NCBI GenBank assembly: GCA_902468695.1
Contig: CABQZS010000172.1
Location: 1-7,681, forward strand
DNA from: an uncultured Collinsella sp.
GTDB lineage: Bacteria; Actinomycetota; Coriobacteriia; Coriobacteriales; Coriobacteriaceae
Direction of reading: 5' to 3'
Length of the DNA: 7,681 bases
This document shows, one piece after another, positions 1 through 5,849 of the stretch. The translations under genes and the position numbers were made by a program. Position 1 is the first letter of the stretch. Every line of letters starts with the position of its first letter. Below the pieces are notes generated by a model. That model had not been told where the DNA came from. It made no database searches and saw only the letters and a program-made list of their open reading frames with translations.

Positions 1-1
1 C

Positions 2-1117
2 GAGACCGGTGGCTGCACCACGCTTTCCACCCGTCGTCGCCTGCAGGTGAAGGTCTACCAGACCACCGCCGCCTACGACACGGCTATCTCCCGTTGGCTT
101 GCCGCCCAGGCAAGCGACGTGGCGGACACCTCTGCCAAGCTCGAGATCTCGCTGGAGAAGGTCGACGACCTGCGCTATGGCGAGAACCCGCAGCAGAAGG
201 CTACGGTCTACCGCTTTGCCGAGGGCTGCGAGAACACCGCGAGCTCGCAGTTCCCGCTCGTTGGCTCCGAGCAGATCCAGGGCAAGCCGCTCAGCTACAA
301 CAACTATCTGGATGCCGATGCCGCTTGGAACCTGGTCCGCGAGTTCGACGAGCCGGCCTGCGTGATTCTCAAGCACCAGAACCCCTGCGGCTCCGCCGTT
401 GCCGAGGACATTACGTCCGCTTACGACCGCGCCTTCGCCTGCGATCCCAAGAGCGCCTTCGGCGGCATCATTGCCTGCAACCGCGAGGTTCCCTATGAGC
501 TGGTCGAGCACTTTGCCGATCAGAACAAGCAGTTCGTCGAGGTTATCATCGCCCCGACCTACACCGACGAGGCGCTCGAGCGCATGGCCAAGCGCCCCAA
601 CCTGCGCGTGCTGGCCACCGGCGGCGTGGACCACGGCGCCCAGGTGGAGCTGCGCTCCATCGACGGCGGCATGCTGGTGCAGGAAGTCGACCACGTGACC
701 GAGGATCCCGCGACCTTTACGTTCCCCACCGACCGCAAGCCCACCGACGCCGAGATGGCCGAGCTCGAGTTTGCCTGGAAGGTCTGCAAGGGCGTTAAGT
801 CCAACGCTATCTTGGTTTCCAAGGGCAAGGCCGGCATTGGCATGGGCCCGGGTCAGCCTAACCGCGTTGACTCTGCGCTGCTTGCCTGCGAGCGCGCCGA
901 GGACTTCTGCGAGCGCGAGGGCGTGGAGAAGGGCGGCTTTGCCTGTGCAAGCGACGCGTTCTTCCCGTTCCGCGACAACGTCGACGTGCTTGCTGCACAC
1001 GGCGTGACCTGCATCATCCAGCCCGGCGGCTCCAAGCGCGACGACGAGAGCATCCAGGCTTGCAACGAGCATGGTATTGCGATGGTCTTCACGGGGGCCA
1101 GGCATTTTAGGCACTAG
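2..1117 (+). CDS. purH: Bifunctional purine biosynthesis protein PurH, 3' part (AICAR transformylase / IMP cyclohydrolase), cut by left edge
   Basis: PurH performs the last two steps of de novo IMP synthesis in the cytosol: formyl transfer from 10-formyl-THF to AICAR, then cyclisation of FAICAR to IMP. The frame is open from base 2, so the true start lies upstream; the GTG at 47 reads as an internal valine. The visible 371 residues begin in the last segment of the cyclohydrolase (MGS-like) domain (TTLSTRRRL, then TTAAYDTAI) and contain the whole transformylase half. Seen there are RYGENPQQ near visible residue 58, the catalytic Lys-His in KHQNPCG (bases 371-391), SAFGGIIA, KSNAI, a GMGPGQPNRVDSA loop and the typical C-terminus VFTGARHFRH. 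Full-length homologues are about 520 residues, so roughly 150 N-terminal residues are missing only because of the window edge. The GPGQPNRVD loop differs slightly from the common GAGQMSRVD form. No frameshift is seen. Identification is very secure. Confidence 0.97.
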   Translation, partial: ETGGCTTLSTRRRLQVKVYQTTAAYDTAISRWLAAQASDVADTSAKLEISLEKVDDLRYGENPQQKATVYRFAEGCENTASSQFPLVGSEQIQGKPLSYNNYLDADAAWNLVREFDEPACVILKHQNPCGSAVAEDITSAYDRAFACDPKSAFGGIIACNREVPYELVEHFADQNKQFVEVIIAPTYTDEALERMAKRPNLRVLATGGVDHGAQVELRSIDGGMLVQEVDHVTEDPATFTFPTDRKPTDAEMAELEFAWKVCKGVKSNAILVSKGKAGIGMGPGQPNRVDSALLACERAEDFCEREGVEKGGFACASDAFFPFRDNVDVLAAHGVTCIIQPGGSKRDDESIQACNEHGIAMVFTGARHFRH

Positions 1118-1121
1118 AGGC

Positions 1122-1215
1122 TTTCCCAAGCACCCGACCTTGCCCCTCAAACCGTCGCTTGCGTACATTTAGTACGCGGCGCTCCTCTTTCGGGGCAATC
1201 TCGGGCACTTGGAAA
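1122..1215. repeat. Long imperfect inverted repeat downstream of purH
   Basis: This interval folds on itself in nested blocks: TTTCCCAAG (1122-1130) with CTTGGAAA (1208-1215, one bulged C), CCCGA (1133-1137) with TCGGG (1201-1205), TTGCCCC (1140-1146) with GGGGCAA (1192-1198), and a central GCGTAC (1161-1166) with GTACGC (1172-1177) around the loop ATTTA. The repeat starts four bases after the purH stop. It has no T-tract after the right arm, so it does not look like an ordinary intrinsic terminator. It may be a dispersed intergenic palindromic (REP- or MITE-like) element or a transcript-stabilising structure. The pairing is seen directly; the role is inferred. Confidence 0.7.
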
Positions 1216-1218
1216 ACC

Positions 1219-1248
1219 CTTAATGGGATGTTGTTCTATCCCATTAAG
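1219..1248. repeat. Perfect 11-bp stem-loop
   Basis: CTTAATGGGAT (1219-1229) and ATCCCATTAAG (1238-1248) are perfect reverse complements around an 8-nt loop. The element lies between the larger inverted repeat and the terminator. No T-run follows on either strand, so a terminator role is not supported. It could be a protein-binding dyad or an RNA hairpin in the purH 3' untranslated region. Confidence 0.6.
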
Positions 1249-1288
1249 CTGATCGGTCGCCTGACCATATCGTCAAAATAATCTCCGC

Positions 1289-1324
1289 AAAAGACGGCTG
1301 CTCCGTTTGGAGGGCCGTCTTTTT
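1289..1324 (+). terminator. Intrinsic terminator after purH
   Basis: AAAAGACGGC (1289-1298) pairs with GCCGTCTTTT (1314-1323), and the stem continues inside as CTCC (1301-1304) with GGAG (1309-1312) around a GTTT loop. The right arm runs into a five-T tract. The A-run on the left arm means it could also work on the opposite strand. It most likely ends the purH transcript and isolates it from the gene that starts about 40 bp further on. Confidence 0.85.
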
Positions 1325-1326
1325 GG

Positions 1327-1332
1327 TATAAG
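1327..1332 (+). promoter_or_regulatory. Candidate -10 box for the downstream unknown gene
   Basis: TATAAG matches the consensus -10 hexamer at five of six positions and begins two bases after the T-tract of the terminator. No convincing -35 box is seen: the 17-bp position falls inside the terminator stem. A start site near 1339 would make the ATG at 1341 almost leaderless and give the ATG at 1365 a 25-nt leader with its own Shine-Dalgarno, which favours the later start. Confidence 0.35.
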
Positions 1333-1364
1333 AGGACGGAATGACTAACACGAAAGGTACAACC

Positions 1365-2075
1365 ATGCCCCAGATTGATGATGCCGAGCTGTTTGGCAAT
1401 GCCGAGGATCAGCGTGCGTACGAGGACTTTTGCGCCAATCAGGAGGCGGTCGAGAAGTTTACGCTCGACAAGCCCGCGCTTGTCTGCCGTTGGCGCATGT
1501 CCAACAAAAAGGTGCCCATGCTCAACCGCCACATTCGCGCACTGTCCGAGCGTTTGGTGCAGGGCGAGCCGCTTACCCATAACATGCTCAGCTGGGCCAA
1601 GCAGCACGTTGAGTGGTCGCTTGCCGAGGGCGATTACACCGCACGCGACGGCGTGCTCATGCTGGTGATCGACGTCAACGGCAACGCCGCCATGACGGTG
1701 GGGGAGTACGAGCCGCTAACCGATACGTCGGCCAAGGCGCTACGTGCCCGCTCCGCCGAGGCCCGCTCCGAGGCCGACGAAACCGGCGTGGCGCCCGAGC
1801 TGCTCGCCGCCGTCGATAACGGCGAGCTTGCCTTTGTGGCGCCAGCGGACGAGTGCCTGTGCGGCACGGCGACGCTCATCGAGCAGCTGGCCCAGACCAA
1901 GGGCATCTCGGTCACGCGCGTAGATATTCCCGCGCAGCTTAAGGGCGCGCTGTTTCTGGTGAGCGACGAGCACGGCGTGGTCCCTGCCGACGATACCGAT
2001 GCCGCTGAGGCGGACGCCGCCACGGTCGCCTTCTTCGCCGAGGGCTACGAAAAGCTCCGTGCCCGCCGCTCCTAA
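1365..2075 (+). CDS. Conserved-looking protein of unknown function, 236 aa
   Basis: I do not recognise this family with confidence. The protein is soluble-looking and acidic, with no signal peptide or membrane segment. A basic stretch near residues 38-65 (LVCRWRMSNKKVPMLNRHIRAL) is followed by a well-ordered segment around residues 73-118 (NMLSWAKQHVEW, then GVLMLVIDVNG). A low-complexity Ala/Glu/Arg-rich helix spans about 120-140, and an acidic Ala/Asp run near 205-220 precedes the basic tail. The ATG at 1365 is chosen because GAAAGG (1352-1357) lies 7 bases upstream. An in-frame ATG at 1341, preceded by AGAGGA with only 4 bases spacing, would add eight residues. The gene sits alone between the purH terminator and a convergent regulator gene whose stop is 18 bp away. 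High GC and codon bias support a real gene. Confidence 0.85.
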   Translation: MPQIDDAELFGNAEDQRAYEDFCANQEAVEKFTLDKPALVCRWRMSNKKVPMLNRHIRALSERLVQGEPLTHNMLSWAKQHVEWSLAEGDYTARDGVLMLVIDVNGNAAMTVGEYEPLTDTSAKALRARSAEARSEADETGVAPELLAAVDNGELAFVAPADECLCGTATLIEQLAQTKGISVTRVDIPAQLKGALFLVSDEHGVVPADDTDAAEADAATVAFFAEGYEKLRARRS

Positions 2076-2093
2076 CCTCAAGGCGGGGTGGGC

Positions 2094-3275
2094 TTACTGA
2101 AGCGAGCGAGCGCGTTCGATTGCGTAGGCGAGCGACAGCTGCTCCATCTCCGGGGCGCATTTGTAGCTCAGTCCGGTGAGAGCTGTCACCTTATCGAGGC
2201 GATATCGAATCGTGTTCGGGTGCTGGCTAGTCTGCTTGGCGGTTCGCTCGATACGTCGGTCGTTCTCGATGAATGCAGCGAGCGTGGATTCCAGTTCGCT
2301 GCCATGCTCGCTGTCGTGCTCGCGTATCGGCGAGAGAATCGCCTCCGAGAACGATCGCATCTCCGGGGTTTCCGCAAAAGGCATTACGGTTCTCAGGATG
2401 CCGAGCTGCGTATAGCGCACGGGACCCTCGGCTCGTTGACAAGATAGGCGCTGTGCGTAAATCGCCTGCGAGATCGCCTGCGCCACCGCTTCGTCTCCAA
2501 ACAGAATATCGCTGATGCCGAGCCCCTCCGCTCCGCCATCGATACCGCTAACCTCGATGAGCTCCGTGAGTGCCTGCACGATTCGCTCCACATCGAGCGT
2601 CTGCTCCGAGTCGCTTGTCGCTACGAATAATAAACCTCCGTCATAGGGTGCCAGCATATTGTGGCATCCGGCGAGGGTAGATTTTGCACAGAGACGTTCG
2701 ATTTGCAAAAACGTACGCGGGTCGAGGGGCTCTGCAAACGATGCGAACAGGGCGACCGCTTCGTCCAGAAATGACGGGTTGAGGCCTCGGATGCGTCGGC
2801 AGATGGACTCGGGCGATACGTCTGTCCTCAGGGCATCGATCTCGCGCTGTGCGAAGTCGATGGACGCGAGCTGATCGATATGCCGTTTGACCTCATAGAT
2901 GACGCTGTCAAAGAACAGTGAGTCGTCGGTCGTGAGAAAGACCGGGTAGTGCCGCGCGTTGGCGTAGCGGATGGCTTGGTCGGGAATCGGGATGTGCAGG
3001 ACGTTTTTGATGATGAGACCGCTCGTTCCCTTGGCGACGAGGTATTTCACGGCTTCAGTGATGAGGTATGGGTCGTCCTTCGCATAGAGGAAGGTGCTGA
3101 GGACGATCTCGTCTGAGCTGAAGTTGACGCGCTGGTACTTGCTCTTGAGGCCGGGCATGAGTTCATAATCGAGGATTCCGACGCCAGAGACGGCACGCGA
3201 GACGCCATCGCTGCCGGCGATTAGACGGACTGACCCCTCATATTCCCGTGAGAAGTCCGAGATGGTGTATAGCAT
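2094..3275 (-). CDS. PucR/CdaR-family transcriptional regulator
   Basis: This is a 393-residue cytosolic regulator with the PucR layout. An N-terminal purine-catabolism-regulator-type sensing domain covers about residues 8-133 (LMPGLKSKY, VLSTFLYAKDD, GTSGLIIK). A GGDEF-like central region covers about 150-290 (GLGISDILFGDEAVAQAI). The C-terminal PucR helix-turn-helix covers about 328-385, with the hallmark RTAKQTSQHPNTIRYRLDKV followed by LTGL. The start at 3275 is preferred because AAGGTGAT (3287-3280 on the minus strand) is well spaced before it; GTG at 3296 or ATG at 3281 would add seven or two residues. Known members respond to small metabolites and often control adjacent, divergently transcribed catabolic genes, which fits the enzyme operon starting 217 bp away. 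Third codon positions look less GC-biased than in the neighbours. The ligand cannot be told from sequence; the family name does not imply purines. Confidence 0.92.
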   Translation of the reverse strand: MLYTISDFSREYEGSVRLIAGSDGVSRAVSGVGILDYELMPGLKSKYQRVNFSSDEIVLSTFLYAKDDPYLITEAVKYLVAKGTSGLIIKNVLHIPIPDQAIRYANARHYPVFLTTDDSLFFDSVIYEVKRHIDQLASIDFAQREIDALRTDVSPESICRRIRGLNPSFLDEAVALFASFAEPLDPRTFLQIERLCAKSTLAGCHNMLAPYDGGLLFVATSDSEQTLDVERIVQALTELIEVSGIDGGAEGLGISDILFGDEAVAQAISQAIYAQRLSCQRAEGPVRYTQLGILRTVMPFAETPEMRSFSEAILSPIREHDSEHGSELESTLAAFIENDRRIERTAKQTSQHPNTIRYRLDKVTALTGLSYKCAPEMEQLSLAYAIERARSLQ

Positions 3276-3279
3276 CAAC

Positions 3280-3287
3280 ATCACCTT
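3280..3287 (-). promoter_or_regulatory. Shine-Dalgarno that decides the regulator start
   Basis: On the minus strand AAGGTGAT matches the anti-Shine-Dalgarno complement, with its GG eight bases before the ATG at 3275. It overlaps the alternative ATG at 3281 and lies too far inside the GTG-3296 reading to serve that start, so 3275 is the best supported initiation codon. Confidence 0.5.
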
Positions 3288-3303
3288 GTAAATCACTACA
3301 ATA

Positions 3304-3309
3304 AGTATA
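3304..3309 (-). promoter_or_regulatory. Candidate -10 box for the PucR-type regulator
   Basis: On the minus strand TATACT differs from TATAAT at one position and would place the transcription start near 3297, about 22 nt before the preferred ATG. The hexamer 17 bp upstream (TGTGCG) is a poor -35, and other AT-rich hexamers lie nearby (TATACC, TATCCT), so the exact promoter is uncertain. Confidence 0.3.
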
Positions 3310-3371
3310 GGTATAAATAGGATAATCGCACATCCGTATGCCTTTCATGCGAGAAATAGTTCAAATTTATG

Positions 3372-3431
3372 CTGATGGAACGAAAAATCAGATTGAGAAT
3401 CGTTGTAGATTCCAACAAGAAATGATTCTTG
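3372..3431. promoter_or_regulatory. Cluster of three short dyads, candidate operators
   Basis: Three perfect inverted repeats follow one another in the AT-rich divergent region: CTGAT-10 nt-ATCAG (3372-3391), GAATC-6 nt-GATTC (3397-3412) and CAAGAA-4 nt-TTCTTG (3416-3431). The last one touches the candidate -35 box of the enzyme operon. Their position between a regulator and its divergent operon makes them natural candidates for binding by the PucR-type protein. They do not share one obvious consensus, so some may be chance in AT-rich DNA. Confidence 0.4.
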
Positions 3432-3457
3432 GCGGCATCGTAACTAAACCGTACAGT
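3429..3457 (+). promoter_or_regulatory. Candidate sigma-70 promoter of the OCD-family/aminotransferase operon
   Basis: TTGGCG (3429-3434) and TACAGT (3452-3457) each match the -35 and -10 consensus at four of six positions and are separated by exactly 17 bp. Transcription would start near 3464, giving a leader of about 29 nt before the ATG at 3493. The weak match suits a promoter that needs activation, but it remains a motif-level guess. Confidence 0.4.
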
Positions 3458-3492
3458 GAAGCAACGTAAAGCTTTCGCTGAGAGGAGCGATG

Positions 3493-4524
3493 ATGGGGCA
3501 GATGGTGGTGCTATCGGCCGAGGAAGTTTCCAAGGTGCTGACGATCGAGGATGCAATCGCTGCCGTTGAGGAGGCGTATCGCCAGAAGGCAACGGGCAAG
3601 GGTGTTGCGTGGCCGATGGTATATGAGCAGTTCGAACTCGGCGTGGCCGATATGGATATCCGCTCGGGCGAGTTGGCGGGAAGCGGCCTCTTCGGTCTCA
3701 AGCTCACTGCTTGGTTCTCTCAGAATCCCAAAAAGGGGCTGCCCGAGATCTTTGGCACCACGCTGCTGTGCGACAACGCGACGGGCGAGCCGCTGGCGCT
3801 GCTCAATGCCTCTGCCGTCACTGGACTTCGCACCGGTGCCGCCGCTGCGCTCGGTGCTAAGTGGCTGGCTCGGGCGGATGCGTCCAAACTGCTTGTTGCG
3901 GGTGCCGGCCATATGAGCACCTATATGGTGGCGGGCGTGCTCGCCGCCTGTCCCAAAGTGAGTGAGGTCAAGGTGTGGGAGCCGGTTTCCGATGCCGCGC
4001 CCGAGGCCCGCGTCGAGTGCATGCGAGACGAAGTCGCCCATATCTTGGGCGCCTGCGAGCATGTTCGCGAGGCATCCACCTATTCCATCGAGGCGACGGC
4101 CGACGGCCAAGGTGCCGCGGCAGAGGCCGACATCATCGTGACGATCACGCCGGCGACCAAGCCCATCATCCCCGATGCATGGGTGCGCCCCGGTACGCAT
4201 ATCTCCTGCGTCGGTGCCGACATGCCCGGCAAGCAGGAGCTCGCCTCGGCGCTTGTCACCCGTGCCGCTGTTTACGTCGACGACCGCGAGCAATCGGTCG
4301 CGTCCGGTGAGCTGGAGATTCCGGTTGCCGAGGGCGCCATCATGCCCGAGGGCATCAAAGCGGAGCTCGGCGAAGTCATCGCCGGCACGGTTACGGGGCG
4401 TTCGGATGACGAGCAGGTGACGGTGTTCGATACGTCGGGCATCGCCGTTCAGGACCTTTCGGCATCGAAAATCGTCTACGACCGCGCCGTCGAGGCGGGG
4501 CTGGGCACCGTGGTGGAACTGTAA
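3493..4524 (+). CDS. Ornithine cyclodeaminase/mu-crystallin family NAD(P)-dependent enzyme
   Basis: This 343-residue cytosolic protein belongs to the family that includes ornithine cyclodeaminase, archaeal-type alanine dehydrogenase, pyrroline-2-carboxylate and other ketimine reductases. Family marks are clear: GLKL with the substrate-site Lys near 70, GLP near 82-84, DNATGEPLALL (94-104), TGLRTGAAAA with Arg near 113, the Rossmann turn GAGHMS (137-142), DIIVTIT (213-219), GADMPGKQEL (241-250) carrying the Asp that is catalytic in true ornithine cyclodeaminase, and FDTSGIAVQDLSA near 312-324. The Rossmann turn ends HMS where QA is more usual. The ATG at 3493 is preferred because AGGAG (3483-3487) lies 5 bases upstream; ATG at 3490 is only one codon longer. 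It is first in an operon with an aminotransferase and divergent from a PucR-type regulator. Length is normal. The exact substrate cannot be assigned from sequence. Confidence 0.9.
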   Translation: MGQMVVLSAEEVSKVLTIEDAIAAVEEAYRQKATGKGVAWPMVYEQFELGVADMDIRSGELAGSGLFGLKLTAWFSQNPKKGLPEIFGTTLLCDNATGEPLALLNASAVTGLRTGAAAALGAKWLARADASKLLVAGAGHMSTYMVAGVLAACPKVSEVKVWEPVSDAAPEARVECMRDEVAHILGACEHVREASTYSIEATADGQGAAAEADIIVTITPATKPIIPDAWVRPGTHISCVGADMPGKQELASALVTRAAVYVDDREQSVASGELEIPVAEGAIMPEGIKAELGEVIAGTVTGRSDDEQVTVFDTSGIAVQDLSASKIVYDRAVEAGLGTVVEL

Positions 4525-4548
4525 GAAAGTCAAGGAAAGGAAACGACA

Positions 4549-5679
4549 ATGCAGATCAAGGATTTCGCCGTCGAGCAGTGGATGAACGAGTGGGAGACCA
4601 AGTGCACCCACAACGTTGCGGAGACGTGCGTCTACTCTCTCACGCTCGACCAGTTGTTCGAGCTTACGAACACCGACAAGAAGGCGTGGCTCGATAGCCT
4701 GTGCTCGCGCCGATTCACCTACGGAGACATCGAGGGTCAGCCCGGCTTCCTCGAGGGGGTCGCGCGTCTCTATAAGACGGTCGAGCCCGGGCATATCGTG
4801 CCCACGCACGGCGCGACCGGTGCCAACTCCCTGGTAATTTCCACGCTCGTCGAACCGGGCGATCATGTAGTCTCCGTCAAGCCCACCTACCAGCAGCTTT
4901 ACTCGATTCCCGAGATGTGCGGTGCGAAGGTCGATATCCTTCAGCTCGATCGCGAGAACGGCTACCACGTCGACGTCGACGCGCTTGATGCCCTGGTGAC
5001 CGACGATACCAAGCTCATCTGCATCAATAACCCGGACAACCCCACGGGCGCCCTGCTCGACACCGATACGCTCAAGGCGATTGTCGAGGTCGCACGCAAA
5101 CACGACGCGTGGGTGCTCTGCGACGAGGTCTACCGTCTGCTTACTCAGACGGATAAGTACTCCGAGTCCGTGATCGACCTGTACGACAAGGCCATCGTCA
5201 CCGCATCCATGTCCAAGGTCTGGTCGTTCGCCGGCCTGCGTCTGGGCTGGGCGGTCACCAAGAGCCCGGAGCTCCGTCGCGCGCTGCTCTCGCATCGCGA
5301 CTACAACCTGATTTCCGCCGGCATATTCAGCGAGTCGGTGGCGGAGCTGATTCTGGGCAACGCTTCCGTGATCCTTGAGCGCAGCCGTCGCATCGTCCGT
5401 CAGAACCTTGCTGTTCTGGAGAAGTGGGTCGAGAGCGAGCCGCACCTGTCGTTCGTCAAGCCCGAGGCGGGTACCACCGCGCTCGTGTATTACGACTACG
5501 ACATCGACTCCAGGACGTTCTGCATCGACATGATTAAGAAGTCCGGCGCGCTCGTCACCCCGGGCGATTGCTTCGAGGAGCCCAAGAGCATGCGCATCGG
5601 CTATGCATACTCCGATAACACCGACGACCTGCAGAAGGGCCTGGATGCTATCTCCGCGTACATGCGTACGCTCGAGTAG
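4549..5679 (+). CDS. Class I/II PLP-dependent aminotransferase
   Basis: This 376-residue fold-type I enzyme is expected to move amino groups between an amino acid and a 2-oxo acid in the cytosol. Visible marks in order are HGATGAN (88-94, cofactor phosphate region), NNPDNPTG (160-167) with the conserved Asn 164, CDEVY (191-195) with Asp 192 that pairs with the pyridine nitrogen, SMSKVWSFAGLRLGW (220-234) with the Schiff-base Lys 223, and MRIGYA (348-353) with the probable substrate-carboxylate Arg 349. The N-terminus (KDFAVEQWMNEWE, then AETCVYSLTL) recalls a subgroup that also contains capreomycidine-synthase-like proteins, but that resemblance is from memory. AAAGG (4536-4540) lies 8 bases before the ATG, and the gap to the upstream gene is 24 bp, so the two are probably co-transcribed. 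A strong terminator follows. All key residues are intact; the amino donor is unknown. Confidence 0.93.
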   Translation: MQIKDFAVEQWMNEWETKCTHNVAETCVYSLTLDQLFELTNTDKKAWLDSLCSRRFTYGDIEGQPGFLEGVARLYKTVEPGHIVPTHGATGANSLVISTLVEPGDHVVSVKPTYQQLYSIPEMCGAKVDILQLDRENGYHVDVDALDALVTDDTKLICINNPDNPTGALLDTDTLKAIVEVARKHDAWVLCDEVYRLLTQTDKYSESVIDLYDKAIVTASMSKVWSFAGLRLGWAVTKSPELRRALLSHRDYNLISAGIFSESVAELILGNASVILERSRRIVRQNLAVLEKWVESEPHLSFVKPEAGTTALVYYDYDIDSRTFCIDMIKKSGALVTPGDCFEEPKSMRIGYAYSDNTDDLQKGLDAISAYMRTLE

Positions 5680-5699
5680 AGACTCGAGGTCGAAGTGAT

Positions 5700-5740
5700 G
5701 GGGCCGATCGGTTTAGGACCGGTCGGCCCCTATTTTCTCT
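5700..5740 (+). terminator. Strong intrinsic terminator of the enzyme operon
   Basis: GGGGCCGA (5700-5707) pairs perfectly with TCGGCCCC (5723-5730), and the stem continues inward by five more pairs (5708-5712 with 5718-5722, one of them a T-G wobble) around a 5-nt loop. A T-rich tail, TATTTTCTCT, follows. It lies 20 bases after the aminotransferase stop and separates the operon from the two-component genes. Confidence 0.9.
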
Positions 5741-5771
5741 CAAGACTACCGAACGCTTTTGTCACATTAGG

Positions 5772-5807
5772 TGCCCACGGGGTCGTATCGCTGCGACGCC
5801 GTGGGCA
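5772..5807. promoter_or_regulatory. 36-bp dyad upstream of the response regulator, candidate operator
   Basis: TGCCCACGG (5772-5780) and CCGTGGGCA (5799-5807) are perfect reverse complements, and the symmetry continues inside, after one G-G mismatch, as GTCG (5782-5785) with CGAC (5794-5797) around an 8-nt centre. No T-tract follows on either side, which argues against a terminator. The right arm overlaps a -10-like CATAAT, so a bound regulator would sit on the promoter. Autoregulation by the adjacent response regulator is a reasonable inference. Confidence 0.55.
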
Positions 5808-5811
5808 TAAT
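5806..5811 (+). promoter_or_regulatory. Candidate -10 box of the two-component operon
   Basis: CATAAT differs from the consensus at one position and would start transcription near 5818, about 32 nt before the ATG at 5850. The hexamer 17 bp upstream (TCGTAT) is a poor -35, which fits an activator-dependent promoter. A good -35-like TTGTCA at 5759-5764 is too far away to pair with it. Confidence 0.35.
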
Positions 5812-5849
5812 GGTGTGGAAGGTGCAAGTTACGCGAAATGGGAGGACAC

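Noticed and set aside
47..49. GTG as the start codon of purH
   Set aside because: The frame is open upstream to the window edge and the preceding residues match the end of the PurH cyclohydrolase domain, so the GTG is an internal valine.
1219..1248. Second hairpin after purH as an intrinsic terminator
   Set aside because: No T-tract follows either arm on either strand; the real terminator is at 1289-1324.
1236..1607. Minus-strand frame of 123 codons across the terminator and the start of the unknown gene
   Set aside because: It overlaps the terminator stem and the well-supported plus-strand gene, and shows no motif.
2076..2093. Terminator between the convergent unknown gene and the regulator gene
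   Set aside because: The 18-bp gap holds no stem-loop or T-tract.
2..3275. Functional link between purH and the PucR-type regulator through purine metabolism
   Set aside because: They lie on opposite strands and are separated by a terminator and an unrelated gene. The PucR family name does not predict a purine ligand, and the divergent operon is the likelier target.
3511..5445. Long open frame of 644 codons on the minus strand opposite the OCD-family and aminotransferase genes
   Set aside because: It lies antisense across two genes with clear family motifs and reads as low-complexity, Arg/Gly/Asp-rich protein, as expected of a shadow in GC-rich DNA.
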